A stretch of 64,000 bases of DNA from Marsupella aquatica (Eukaryota; Marchantiophyta). The position numbers were made by a program, and so were the translations under genes. The stretch is from contig OZ316891.1 of assembly GCA_973895155.1 (NCBI GenBank), forward strand, positions 10,602,001-10,666,000. The letters run 5' to 3'. Shown here in pieces: positions 46,982 through 58,602 of this stretch. The first letter of the stretch is position 1; every line of letters starts with the position of its first letter. The notes beneath the pieces were generated by a model. It was not told the DNA's origin and did no database searches. It saw nothing but the letters and a program-made list of their open reading frames with translations.

Positions 46982-48319
46982 TCAACTCATGTCTACCAAC
47001 TCAATCACATAATCTAAGCCACTTCCACCTTGCTGCTTTCGAGTTGGCAGCAAGCTCTGGGATTTTATATGTTCGGTAATTCCTCCCAAAGGAGATAAGT
47101 TAGCACCAAAATCTACCAGAGATTGCACCATTTCTCTCATTGACTTCAACTCCTTGTGAAAATCGGCAGATAGAACAAATTGTGTGAAGTGCACTTCGAG
47201 AACCACACCAACCCAACTCAAAACTTGTGCAAAAGGCGGCACTCTGCCACTCTGAGGCGTTGGGAAATTTTCCAAGTGAGAAGAATATCGCCCTATCCAT
47301 TTACATAAGTAATGCGTAAGCTGCAAAACTTGAACAGTGCTAAGCTGAGACACAACCGAGGAGAGTACAGCTTCATCGAGCCCTGACGTGAGGAGATGAT
47401 GGATGCAGAGCTCGGGTGAGGAGAAGCCATCGATAGCCATAGCAAGTCCAATTGCAGAAGAGACTGAGGTATCGTGACCCATGGATAACTTCTCCACATT
47501 GTGGACGACGGACTTACTGGTCGCAGCTAGTTTGGCAGCTCGATTCTTCACCACCTTTTCAATCTCTTCAGTAGCCATAATCCTCCATTCACTTCTTACA
47601 GGCGCAAAGCACTTGGAGGGGTTGGCAATGCTGTCGAGGAAGAACGCAAGCAGAGTATATACATCTTGCGGTGTTAAGTCCGGGACATTCGAAATGTAAA
47701 AACAAAGGAGAAGCGGTTTCTCTTCTTCAACTAAACTTTGTACCAACTTCGGAAGGGAATTACTGACCACAACTTGACGTTCCAAAAGAATCTGCACGAC
47801 GGTCCAGACGCTCAGGGCGACGGAACACTCGAGGATGGCAGATATCAATCTGTGCCCGAACTCTTTACAAGAGTCTTTCAGTATCTTTAAAACAGACTCC
47901 TCATCTACACCGTCCACTAACCCGTTTCGTCTCCGTCGAGGAGACTTTCCCTTGGAAGGAGTGGGCTCGTCTTGCTTAACTTTCAATCTGAGCAAGTAAG
48001 ATCCCAACAACCCAAAGAAACTTTGCTTCGAAAAATAATCTGACTGCTGGAGGATTTTCTTCAGTTCCTTGACGAGAAGGTGTTCCTCGCTCTCTGTAGA
48101 TGGCGTTACGTCTCCGCTATTCAATGCCAATCGCTTCAGAAGGTCAGAGCTGCCACTCTCAACATTTTGAACTTGGTCATTGACGTCATTCAGCTGGTCG
48201 ATCCACGTAGAGGAAGCAGTACTCGAGAACAGGGAATCCTCCTCGTATTGCTCCACATTGACTGCTGACTTCACAACTTCCAGCCATGATGCCTCCGAGG
48301 TCACCAACTCACCTCCCAT
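46982..48319 (-). CDS. Conserved protein, possible nucleolar UTP-type factor (uncertain)
   Basis: One continuous frame gives 445 aa from MGGELVTSEASW. The ATG lies two bases after a good splice acceptor (TTTGCAG|TAATGG in minus orientation), so the gene has a leader intron and the 33 in-frame upstream codons are not used. No catalytic motif is visible. It has a Ser-rich N-terminus, a basic patch (KGKSPRRRRNG, about 122-132) and a long, probably all-helical remainder. The C-terminal part (VLQLTHYLCKWIGRY...VLSWVGVVLEVHFTQFV...LSPLGGITEHI) has the feel of the helical C-termini of small-subunit processome proteins (UTP12/NOL11-like). That is a weak impression, not a domain match. A telo-box about 0.7 kb upstream, a motif common in plant ribosome-biogenesis genes, is compatible. 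The function should be treated as unknown. Confidence 0.75.
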   Translation of the reverse strand: MGGELVTSEASWLEVVKSAVNVEQYEEDSLFSSTASSTWIDQLNDVNDQVQNVESGSSDLLKRLALNSGDVTPSTESEEHLLVKELKKILQQSDYFSKQSFFGLLGSYLLRLKVKQDEPTPSKGKSPRRRRNGLVDGVDEESVLKILKDSCKEFGHRLISAILECSVALSVWTVVQILLERQVVVSNSLPKLVQSLVEEEKPLLLCFYISNVPDLTPQDVYTLLAFFLDSIANPSKCFAPVRSEWRIMATEEIEKVVKNRAAKLAATSKSVVHNVEKLSMGHDTSVSSAIGLAMAIDGFSSPELCIHHLLTSGLDEAVLSSVVSQLSTVQVLQLTHYLCKWIGRYSSHLENFPTPQSGRVPPFAQVLSWVGVVLEVHFTQFVLSADFHKELKSMREMVQSLVDFGANLSPLGGITEHIKSQSLLPTRKQQGGSGLDYVIELVDMS

Positions 48320-49020
48320 TACTGCAATCCAAATTTCACAGTTCAGAAACACAATCCTGACAAAATCTACAATGCACCCACCAGTCCCCGCCTGCACAGT
48401 TACGCCTGAGAAAGACAACTATCTGTCACATGGATTCATCCACGAGATTAAGCCCTAAACTCCCAAGGGATGAGGCAAATCACGGTTCTGGACATCTTAA
48501 TATCGCACAGAAGATGAACTCAATGGCAACGGAAAATACCAAAAAGCCTTCGAGAAGTGCTTCAGCCGTCAGACCCATAAAAATACTCTAAAAGAAATTT
48601 TCACTCTACACCACACCTAAACCTGAAACAACCATCTCTTCACCAACTCAACAATGGAGCAGTTCGTGGCATTCCAGCAGAGGGCCCGCAACTGTTGCAA
48701 AACCCCACAAGAACCACAACAGCAAACCAATTCCAGCAGGAACATGGAGAATTCGAATACCCAGGGAAGAAGCATCGGCAGCGAATAAGCGCACAGACGA
48801 GGATTGCAAAACTCACAGGGCAAAATTCCTCTTGCAATCAAACCAACAGAAGAAGTCCAACCAGAAACAAAATACATCACAACATAAAGCACATGGAAAG
48901 GAAGTACTCACTAACGGAAGCATTCGGGAGATCGACGAGAAGAGCTGAGCACTGCTCCGCACGACTCTTGAAGCGTAGAGGACTGACGAAGGAATGAGCT
49001 CGGCCGGGGGGTCTATCGCG
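48320..49020 (-). other. Leader region and leader intron of the 47-kb minus-strand gene
   Basis: The acceptor just before the start codon (about 48320) implies an intron in the 5' leader, with a first non-coding exon probably near 48.9-49.0 kb. No coding sequence is recognised between. The exact donor could not be fixed. Confidence 0.45.
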
Positions 49021-49048
49021 AAGGGGTCAGGGTTTTAGTATCCAGTCT

Positions 49049-49063
49049 TAGGGTTAGGGTTTG
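49049..49063 (-). promoter_or_regulatory. Double telo-box upstream of the 47-kb minus-strand gene
   Basis: TTAGGGTTAGGGTTT reads AAACCCTAACCCTAA on the gene's own strand. It lies about 730 bp upstream of the ATG and probably close upstream of the transcription start, given the leader intron. Telo-boxes are enriched in plant promoters of ribosomal and ribosome-biogenesis genes. Confidence 0.45.
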
Positions 49064-49097
49064 GAACGCTTCTACTACTGTAGTGCTCTGCTCGTCA

Positions 49098-49440
49098 CGG
49101 TTCGCTTTGAAACGGCAAACTCGTACGCAGTACTGATGTTACGTGGTTGGCTTACACCTATACTAACTAGGTTGCACTTATTCTCTTGCACACTTTTTTC
49201 AATCTGGGTTTTTCCATTCTTTGCACATGAATAGAACCAACTGGCTTAGGGCTGTCTTGCATGTGCGAACCAACTGGCTTAGGGCTGTCTTGCATGTGAG
49301 GTTGTCTGCAACACTGTTCGCTTTGAAATGGCGCAGTACTGATGTTATGTGGTTGGCTTACACCTATAGTAACCAGGTTGCACTTTTTCTCTTGCACATT
49401 TTTTTCAATCTAGGTTTTTACATTCTTTGAACATGAATAG
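49098..49440. repeat. 217-bp direct duplication with nested 33-bp repeat
   Basis: TTCGCTTTGAAA, GTACTGATGTTA, TGGTTGGCTTACACCTATA and CTTGCACA occur in the same order from 49101 and again from 49318. Between the copies GAACCAACTGGCTTAGGGCT is itself repeated at 49234 and 49267. The second copy runs into the SINE-like element. Confidence 0.85.
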
Positions 49441-49645
49441 AACCAACTGGCTTAGGTCAGTTGGGTGGAGGATTATTTAATTAACATGGACCTGAGCTCC
49501 CAGGTTCAAACCCCTCCACACTTGTATATGTGTGTGGGTGGGATGGGTTTTGTTGGTAGTGGATAAAGGGTATATGTGTGTGAGTGGGATGGGTTTAGTG
49601 GGTAGTGGATGTGAGTTTTGATTATTTACTCGGTCCCTGGTGGTT
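49440..49645 (+). mobile_element. SINE-like (tRNA-derived) element, family 1
   Basis: TGGCTTAGGTCAGTTGG (49448-49464) matches a Pol III A-box and GGTTCAAACCC (49503-49513) a B-box, at tRNA-like spacing of about 53 bp. Downstream a GTGTGTGGGTGGGATGGG-type block is repeated. It does not fold as a full tRNA. A degraded relative lies near 23.66 kb. Confidence 0.6.
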
Positions 49646-50808
49646 GTCCACTTTGCAGGCCTCATTCAATCCTCTCTCCCTCCTGGTGCAGGTCCCTCTT
49701 TGATCCGTGGGGGCTCACTTTGAAATGAGTTCCTTAGAATGAATGTATGTCACTATTGGGGTGAAATGAGTTCCCTAGAATGAATGTTTGTCACTATTGG
49801 GGTGGGGAGAGTACTTACTAAGTTTTCTTCCTAATTTTTGTTCAAGTCAACATGAATAGAGGTGAGGACAAAGAGTGCATCTCCCATGTATTCCTTAGGT
49901 TGCCAGCTCTATCACCTGGCTAGATCGCCAACTCCCTAGCACCAGCTACTCCTCAATGTCCTGTGTTTAAATGTCAATACTGACTGGTTGCCCATTTAGC
50001 TCCTTGCATTCAATCCATCTAGTTCAAAGTCTTGTATTCAATCTTGAGTAATGGTTCATACTCACCCCGCTACCTCCTTGTTATTTTCCACCCCAAACTC
50101 AATTTTTGGTTATGCCTTTAGAGTCACGGTCAAGAGGCTTCATTCTAGACAGTCATAACAGTAGCTTTTGATTGCGATTTACTAGTAAGATGGCATGAAT
50201 TAATTATGTTCCTATAGGCCCAACCAATGAACTGTGTAACTTTCATGTATCATAACACTTTTTACGCGTTCACTTGCTGACACGTTAGAGCTTCAATACC
50301 CACTTCAATATCTCCCTGAATATCCAACTGAATAGGCTCTTCTTTGGGGTAGTTAGAAAAGAACTGAGAATTAATAGATTGCCATGTGTTTGACCAGACA
50401 AATTTGACAACCAGTGTGGGAAGCTTGACAAATATTTTTTTACTATCTTTGATCTTGTGTGTGACTAAGTTTGGGCTGGGCTGGCGTAAGAGCAATGTGG
50501 TCAATCCAATCGTGTGCTGTTAGCTTTCGGATGGGTTGGAGGAGCCATACTCGAGGTAATTTAACCAGTGATGGAAAAGAGTGGCAATGTAAATAAACTT
50601 AAAGAGATTGCAACTTACTAATTTTGCATCAAAAGAATGGCAATCTAGTATTTCTCAGTTCCAACCAATCTAATGTGTCTAGCAGGTTCTTCTTGGGCTG
50701 GTTAGAAATAGCTTGAAAAGATCTTTCCAACCAATCAAATGTCTCCAGTTTTCATGAATAATTGATTTATAGAGTTACTAGTTATACCTTCACAATTGGT
50801 GCACCACC

Positions 50809-51072
50809 TGGGGGGTCTGACTTCCACTAAAATGACACATATCATGCGACAAAGCTTGGGTCATTTTATTGGTTTTAGAAGAAGACTTAAAAATGTATGT
50901 GGAAATATATTATGATCTTTATAAATCAGATTTTGAGACTTACAAGCAATTGTAGAATTTTCAAAACCAAAACTTTTGGATGGTGAAAGAAAAAATTAAT
51001 AGGGGTAAAAAAAAGTTTGCTTCTTAGGGTTTTAGTGTGTTCAAACCTTCAAAACATCACAGGTGAGGAGGA
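50809..51072. mobile_element. Degraded relative of the 333-bp GGGGGTC MITE
   Basis: The left side (CTGGGGGGTCTGACTTCCAC, then CATGCGACAAAG) aligns with the left end of the element at 53613. The right side (TTCAAACCTTCAAAACATCACAGGTGAGG) aligns with the right parts of that element and of the fragment at 1-105. The terminal right end is missing or diverged. Confidence 0.55.
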
Positions 51073-52258
51073 AACTTGGCACATCCCTGACACAAGCAGC
51101 AACCTTTACCGCAAGTGCTTGCATAATTGCAATACTTGAGCCAACTTACATCTATCAGTCTAAACTTCTGTTCATTATATTGTCACCTGACCAAGTGCTC
51201 AAATAAGTTTGACACTTGAGCCAACACCTATCCCTTTAAACTACTGTTCATTTTGTTGTCACCTTTGCAACCAGTGTACCTATCAGTAGCAAAGGTGCAG
51301 GGGGCCAGACACTTTTGGGATTCCAGGCATTTGCCGTGACTACCTCAGAAGGGCTCTTTTGTCCAATCGTTTCCCCTATTGCCCATAATTTCTCCCTACT
51401 CACTATCGAACAAACAACACTATTGTCCATCTACACTGTAATTGGTGTTATCTCCGAATTAGTGGTTGTTGTCATCTAACCTTGGTAACTATCATTGGAG
51501 AGTGGGGCCAACTTCAGCAGAAAATAACCCTAATTACACTGACTTTTCTTGTTAAATGCTATTTGGGTTACAATTCCATGATGGAAATGTATTCCCATCT
51601 GTCAAGTCTTACGATTCCAACAATGTGGTGATCTTTGCTCCCGTTGCTTTGGCAAGTAATGCAACCAGCATTCATTTTTGAGGGATTCCCACCACAGAGA
51701 GCAAGATAGAAACACAGAAAGTGTGCCTGGTGCCGTTAAAATGTGTCTCCCTTGATTGTTTTCATTGATTTTCTTTCCAGGTCACATCAGCCTCCTAATA
51801 GTTTTATTCACAAACGGAATTAGTAGTACCCAATGTTACATGCACACATTACTAGTGTTAGTTTGTAATTAAAATTGTTAAGTTTTATTGAAGCCACACG
51901 AGCAGAAATTTGAGCTATAAAAATAGTATTACTAAGACCTATATATTGTGCCGAACAATGTACTCTACACTCTAGCTAATTTTGTTGGGCTATGAAGGCC
52001 AATAACAGCGTAGACCACTCCTTCACTTCAATGGAGAATGTCGAAGTTAAGTATGTTTTATGTAGTAGTTCATTTGAGTTGCATCTAGCCCGGAGCCAAA
52101 CTATCTGGAAAATGTCCAAGTTAAGTATGTTTTATGTAGTAGTTCATTCAAGTTGCATCTAGCCCAGAATCAAACTATGGGTCACCTTTCTCAAACATGA
52201 TGGTCCAAAGTATTTCTAAAGAAAAACCCTTGGGAAACTAAATGGCAGCACTGAAAAG

Positions 52259-52259
52259 A

Positions 52260-52318
<59 letters not shown>
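52259..52318. repeat. (TC)n microsatellite
   Basis: About 60 bp of nearly pure TC dinucleotide, directly upstream of the 120-bp repeat. Confidence 0.97.
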
Positions 52319-52321
<3 letters not shown>

Positions 52322-52330
52322 AGGTCGAGG

Positions 52331-52690
52331 TGATGAGTATACACATGATGACCAATACAGGCCACAATACTTTACCACAAAGGTATATTATGCCCTATCC
52401 TCCAAAAACGTATTTCTGAAAGGGGCAACACATGATGACCCATATGACCTGGCCTCTTATTACACAAAAGACAAACACAGGCCACAATACGTCACTACTG
52501 AGATATACTACGCCCTATATTCCAAAAAATATTTATAAAAAGGGCAACACATGACGACTCATATGGCCTTGCATCTTATTACACAAAAGACAAATCCAGG
52601 CCACAGTACTCTGGTACAGAAATATACTATGCCCTATGCTCCAAAAACGTATTTAAAAGAAAGGGCAACGTGACTATAACTTCCCGCTAT
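52331..52690 (+). repeat. 120-bp tandem repeat, three copies, coding-like
   Basis: The key motif CAGGCCACARTAC recurs at about 52358, 52478 and 52598, periods 120 and 119. The first two units read as one open frame with a 40-residue repeat containing RPQYxTTxxYYALxSK and THDDxYDLASYYTKDK. A stop at 52536-52538 and single-base indels break the third. Similar codon-phase pattern between copies suggests a decayed protein-coding repeat. I do not recognise the protein. Confidence 0.7.
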
Positions 52691-53612
52691 ACATATCTGG
52701 CTACCCGAGCCATTGATTTACCCAAAAAGGATCTGGAACGTCCAATGCCAAATGGATCCTAGAGGGATACCCTAAACTGAGAACCAAGACAACGGCGCTG
52801 CTAACAAGCAGCCCAGCCAGCCACAACACCTTATGAACACAATCCACACCACTAGCACATCCAACACTGGAACGCTGCTAAAACCAAGAAGAGACAACAA
52901 CTGACACGACAGACTGGAGGGACCAAGCAGATTGTGGGATATTGGAGCACAGCAAGCCGTGGACTGAGGAACAGTGTCTTTGCATCAGCCAACACATTGT
53001 GACTCATGGGGACGCACCAAAATCAGGTTCACAACATATGTCCATTTGTGATTGATAACTCACCTTTGAATGATGTTTCTCATTGAATGAATGGCAATAG
53101 AACACTGCCGATATAGTAAAAAATATGTGCCTGGATGACTCGTCTTTTACCGGCCCATGTCTCCCCGCAGTCGTCTAGACATCGCTGCAGAAACATGGGA
53201 CCATAAATTATGTTTATTGTAACATAATTTCAATTCAGTGGCGGGGGCTGAACGAAGACACTGGATATGTGAATGGAAACAGTCCACCCATTCCCGGTAG
53301 AAGAATATGGCCTAAGTATGCTCAGTACTATGGACACAACACTCGAGTAATGCTGTCACCAAGTAGCACCTAATCTTGAACCAAATTCAATAGGATGCTT
53401 GTCGATCGATATGTCTATAGGCTCTGTAATTGAAGATGAATGTTATTTATAAGGAGCACTTGACAAGTGAGAAGTCGTCGTATATCTATATGTGATCTTT
53501 ATATGAGGATGGAATGCATTGCTCATCATATGTATATGGGAATGATTGATCAAAGCTCTGTATGTGTTGGGTAGAGAATAAGTGAAATAGTCGGTAGGTA
53601 ACAATAAGGCCT

Positions 53613-53945
53613 CTCGGGGGGGTCACTTCCACGGAAGTGGCACATCACGTGCGACAAAGTATAGGCTCATTTAAATGGGTGTGGCGGAAGACTTTCAAAG
53701 TTTGGTGGAAGAACACATAAGGCATGTTTTATTGACTGGTCGACTTTAAAGAACACATAGGCCTATTTAATTGCAAAAAATACTTTCTTTAAAGTTTTTA
53801 GGGATTTTCTAATAAAAAATGGCAAAATTTAAAGAAAGAAAGGGCTTTGCAAAAAAATATTTTTCACTTATAAGTTAGGGGGGTCAAACCCTAAAACGTT
53901 GCACGCGATGTATGGTCGGGCTCCATATAGTGACCCCCCCCCGAG
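53613..53945. mobile_element. MITE with CTCGGGGGGGTCACT ends, 333 bp
   Basis: The left end CTCGGGGGGGTCACT and the reverse-complemented right end CTCGGGGGGGGTCACT form a terminal inverted repeat. The flanks TAAGGCCT (53605-53612) and TAAGGCTT (53946-53953) are an 8-bp target duplication with one mismatch. Subterminal CACGTGCGACA and CGCGTGCAACG also match in inverted orientation. An 8-bp duplication points to hAT or Mutator-like origin. The interior is AT-rich and non-coding. Relatives lie at 1-105 and 50809-51072. Confidence 0.83.
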
Positions 53946-56511
53946 TAAGGCTTGAACCATCTCAGGATGTGATTTATATGTATGCAAATATGTACGTGAA
54001 TCTCTCTCTCTCTCTGTGGATAAATGGTGGCATATGACCTACACTATTAAATAAAAATAAAAACAATTATAAATGGTAAAAATCCTACATACAACCAGTG
54101 AAATACAAAACTTGCCCTACACTAATACCTTAGCCAATACCACAGATACTTTGTTAAAAAATATGTAACTCACTTCTTCCATGAATTAGGTTTAACTAAA
54201 CGTAACCGCCATTCTGGCGGTTGCCTAAACAGAACTTATGACCTCATCCCTTCCAGCCGCTGATCCTAGTATTTCCTGCATATCTTACAAAACAAAGAAG
54301 TTGTTCATTACTCATTCTTAGATCATCTTTTCCAGCCATTCCTTTCAGTAGTAGTTAACGACTAGATTGCTCCATGATTACTCTTGACTAAGTCTTTCCC
54401 AATACGTCTGTCTACATTGGAAGTAGTGATTTATCTCCTAACTATTCTTTCTTGACAAGATCCCTAGGTACAGTGACTTATCACACATTTTCTTGTCAAT
54501 TATCGTAGCTTTAGTTTGCTATTTTTTGTCACTTCTTTATTGCCCTGGAGAGTGATTTCTGCACAAAGCATTGTTTTGTTAGTTTTTTCACACGGGCTCC
54601 ACCAGCATGGCACGAGGACCACATGTATGATTCAGGCTTCTGTTGGTTTGAACAAAATATTTCTTACTCCTTTCTTCTCTATAGTGCTAGCCTATAATTA
54701 ATGCACGTCTCCTCGTTACCGCTGCGGTTCAATGGTAGCAAAAACGTACAACAAGAATCATTTTTTGAAAAACTAGATTCACCTGAGGACGGGGGCTGAA
54801 TGACAACCTTGGTGATGTACTGCAGTTTGTGTCCACTGCTCTTTAATTTCAGTTGATGGTCTACCTCAGTTTGCTTGTCCAGCTTATATGAGGCACCGCT
54901 CAGTAAATCTCCCTTTAAATATTAAGGGTTTTCTTGCATGATCTGATGGCGTCTATGCTGTGATACTGGAATATCTCATATATGTTTTATAAAGTATTAC
55001 TATCAGTCTTAATACCCTGCACATGACCTGATTCTACCTTATTTCTGATTTATCTTTGATATGCATCCCATGCCATGTTCTAAAGATATCTCGACTAATA
55101 GATTTGTCCTTTTTGGACTACTCATAAAGAAGTAACTGTTTCTGACTATTCAATAAAAACCGCAGCATTATCTTTACTATAGTACTGACAACTTTCTGCC
55201 CAATATTTTTAGCGTTGTGACTCCTACTAATTGGTCTTCTGCCCTATACTTCTCTGCCTTTTTGTTAGACCTCCGACTTACTCAATCCATTATATTTCAC
55301 CAGGTTTCTTACATGCGTTACTGTGCTCCACCTATGACTAAAAATACTATAGACTAACATACTATTCTTATGCGCATACTACCACCCTGATCTTTTACTC
55401 ATGCTGGGATATATGTACAGTTTACTTACTGACCTCAACAATTCATGGACCTGTTTCTTCCTCACGATGATCATGATTTATTATTGTTTTAATCTCTCTA
55501 TCTACGAATGACTTGGTGCATGTGCACATCCATGTGTTGTTATTTCCCTGTCCTGACCTGTGTTGCCTTGACTGTGTCTTTGATTTGTCAATGTGAAGTA
55601 TTGACTTGGCCTTGAATGGGTGTCGACTCTTTGACATATCTCTCGTCTTAGAGGTATATGCTTGACACCTAAAACTAAAAGTGTTCCTTGATGAGACCCC
55701 TAGTGATCCAAACCACTTGATAGACCTCGATAGACCTTAAGTCAATGTACCCAAAGTCGGAGAAAACATGGTTGTGTGGTAGCTCTCTTTACGGACCCCA
55801 TTAGATGTCCTTTCCAAAATTCGAGACTCCACAACACTGCACATCATCATGGCATGCTGCAAACAAGAACATATTTGTTTCCAAATTAAAATAACTACTC
55901 CTTTTGTGTTTGTGGCAACTTTTGGGTAAAATTGAGGGCGCCATGCCGTAAAATATAATGTAATTTTATTTGACATAACCATTTAAGTTACCTTTTCTTC
56001 TTATTAAGTTAAAACACGACAAGCCTAACCAACTGCATTTGGTACTAGGCAAGCGAAGTATTCTGAAAGCTCTTTGCCTATGAAGTCACCCTAGACACAA
56101 TGAGCTTTGCCGAAGAGGGACATTGAACATATATTGTGGAGATTGTCGAGATGTAGGAATACAAACTCATAGTGGAATGTGAAGCTTAAGACAGGGTCAA
56201 TTGTAACAAAATCTAATAAAGTTATCCTTAATGTAAAGGGGCCAAACTCAGGGCCAGAGTCCCTATTTGGTCTTTTAAGTGAGTTTCCTTAAACTCTCCT
56301 AAAGTTCCCTTGTAAGAAGTGAGTTAAGTAAATAAGCAGGTGAGTTAAGAGAGTTAACCTCCCACTTGAGTTAGAAGATACCTTTTAGGGTCATTTTTTC
56401 AGGGGAACACCTCTCACCTCTTTTCCTTCTCACCTCTCTTCCCCAAAATCCAACGTTGCTTCCATAGACTAATTAGCAATATGATCACTACCTCCATAGA
56501 CTGAAGTACTT

Positions 56512-56599
56512 AGGTGACCTCAAAGTACTTCCATAGCTACAGATCTCAGATGCAGAGGTGACCTCAAAGTACTTCCATAGCTACAGATCTCAGATGTAG
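56512..56599. repeat. 44-bp tandem duplication inside the Harbinger element
   Basis: AGGTGACCTCAAAGTACTTC begins at 56512 and again at 56556. The two units differ by one base or so. Confidence 0.9.
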
Positions 56600-57056
56600 A
56601 GGCTTACTGCTTCTAGCCCACCACTACATGGTCCCACTCTTGGGAGGGGACCATTGATGCTGCCCTAATCTTCAATTGCAAAGTTCTCAACACTTGCTAA
56701 GCTCTCTTTCCAGGTCTGCCTTTGCATTAACCCCTTCATTGTTATTATTGTTGGATTTCTTACCGTAACAAACAAGTTGATAGACGGCTGAGCATTCTTC
56801 AATGTCCACAATTCTCAATTCCATGAAACATTGATAGTTGTGAATCAAATTCCTCAATTTACGTATAAATTTTGAATTCTTCAATTTACGTACAAATTTC
56901 AATTTCTTCAATTTACGTACAAATTTGACCCATAGCTAGACACTTTGCAATTAGATTGTACCAGAATAGATATTCAATTCCATTGAACCAGCCTTGCCCT
57001 TGTTTGACCCATCAATTTCAATTTAATCAATTTGGTTTGAATTTGACAGTGATACA

Positions 57057-58295
57057 ATGGACAACGAAAGCATTGATGGCTCTTCAAGTACTAGTGATTA
57101 TTCAATTGATAGTAGTGTGGATAATCGTAGTGACGATGATGACATGTTTAATGAGGAAGAGGATGAGTACATGCTCATTTACCAGGCTGCTTCTGCTGTC
57201 CACAACAGTCGGGCCTTCTTCAATTCTTATGAATTGGAGACATCAGGCATGATGTATACAGATCCAAACACAAGTGTGAAGGATGTTTTACAGTCAATGA
57301 AAAATCTGCCAGGACGGTTCAAGGAGCTCACAAACTTCACAATTCCAGAGTGGACAGATCTATGTTTACGAGTATTGCCTCTAATTGCAGGCCATGCTAG
57401 GTCAACTGGGGAGGTCCACAACGGCATGGGCCGTCGAAATAAGCTCACACCTGAAGAACGTCTCCTTAACTTTGTGTTGTATATGAAACATGACAATACC
57501 GTTGTTCGTGATTCATTCCAGTGGAATTGGTCTCGGAGCTCTTTGTGTGATGATGTTTATTTTGTTGGATCATGTCTTAATGTGGCTCTTGATGATGAGA
57601 TACGCTGGCCAACAGTGCAGGAGCGGCTAGAATTGGCAGCTCACAACCCCGATTGGCCCGGGTGCATTGGCATAATTGATGGAACATTGGTTAAAATTCG
57701 ACGTCCCTGGAATGATGAGAACCACAGTGAATGGTTCCAAGGACGCAAGAAAATGTATTGTCTGAACAACACAGTAGTTGTGGACCACAATGGGCTTTTC
57801 ATTTACTTGGATTCTGGCTATCCGGGATCCTTTCATGATATTAACATTTTGAGACATTCAGATCTTTTCCAGAACTGGCGAAATTACTTTTTGCACACAA
57901 ATGAATACCATGAGTATTTGTTGGGGGATCCTGGGTACATTGGTGCTGACTCATTTATAATGAGAAGGTTTGGTCTAAGAGAGGATGCTCTTGGCATGAA
58001 TGCATCTATTGTGCGTACTTGGAACAAAATGCATGCAGGTTACAGAATCAGAGTCGAATGGGGAATTGGAGGCTTGAAACGAAAATGGCGACGATTAATG
58101 AAAGGATATGACCTGCAAAAGTACAAGTTCAAGGAGCTCTTTCGAGCTGCTGCATTACTAACCAACTTTTTACAGAGAAAACGCAATGACTTCAGCGAAG
58201 TGATAGGAGGTGAACAAATTACTAACAACTATGAGGCAGGATGGGCTGGTGATTACAGAAGAGAATTTGAGGCATACAGAAGGCCCACTTCATAG
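57057..58295 (+). CDS. PIF/Harbinger transposase (DDE_Tnp_4 family)
   Basis: One uninterrupted 412-aa frame starts MDNESIDGSSSTSDYS. It has an acidic Ser-rich N-terminus (1-40), a helix-turn-helix-like region (about 125-185, RRNKLTPEERLLNFVLYMKH onward) and an RNase-H-like DDE core. Catalytic residues are recognisable: Asp208 in IGIIDGTLVKI, Asp261 in PGSFHDINIL with Asp291 in LLGDPGYIG nearby, and Glu334 in VEWGIGGLKRKWRRL. The protein cuts and joins transposon ends. Full length and unbroken, it could still be active or recently active, or could be a host-adopted gene; the neighbouring ORF2 favours a real transposon. Confidence 0.93.
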   Translation: MDNESIDGSSSTSDYSIDSSVDNRSDDDDMFNEEEDEYMLIYQAASAVHNSRAFFNSYELETSGMMYTDPNTSVKDVLQSMKNLPGRFKELTNFTIPEWTDLCLRVLPLIAGHARSTGEVHNGMGRRNKLTPEERLLNFVLYMKHDNTVVRDSFQWNWSRSSLCDDVYFVGSCLNVALDDEIRWPTVQERLELAAHNPDWPGCIGIIDGTLVKIRRPWNDENHSEWFQGRKKMYCLNNTVVVDHNGLFIYLDSGYPGSFHDINILRHSDLFQNWRNYFLHTNEYHEYLLGDPGYIGADSFIMRRFGLREDALGMNASIVRTWNKMHAGYRIRVEWGIGGLKRKWRRLMKGYDLQKYKFKELFRAAALLTNFLQRKRNDFSEVIGGEQITNNYEAGWAGDYRREFEAYRRPTS

Positions 58296-58602
58296 CAACA
58301 CAAAGTTAGTATATACTAGTTGCAGTTTCTACACCTCAAAGCAAGCAACAATCTCTAGCTTACTTGAGAACTATATCGACAACATACAATTCCAGAAACT
58401 GAATCCTTCATACTACTTTGAACAAATGATGGAGGCACTTGGAAATTCCCTGGTGGAGGGCATGGTTTATTTCTTAAATGACAAAGCAATGTTACCCTAA
58501 AAGCAATTGCACAGTAGAGTAGCCAACAGTAATCTACATTCTACAAAATTGTGGCATTCTCTTGATTGAACTGCAATTCACTGTGATCTCATGCAAATTA
58601 GC

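Larger units (their letters stand above)
49021..56255. other. Gene-free repeat region (7.2 kb)
   Basis: No gene is recognised on either strand. It holds a 217-bp duplication, a SINE-like element, MITE copies (50809-51072 and 53613-53945), a TC microsatellite and a 120-bp coding-like repeat. From 54 to 56 kb the sequence is AT-rich and without recognisable structure, apart from a dispersed-repeat fragment near 55.68 kb related to one near 24.0 kb. Confidence 0.55.
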
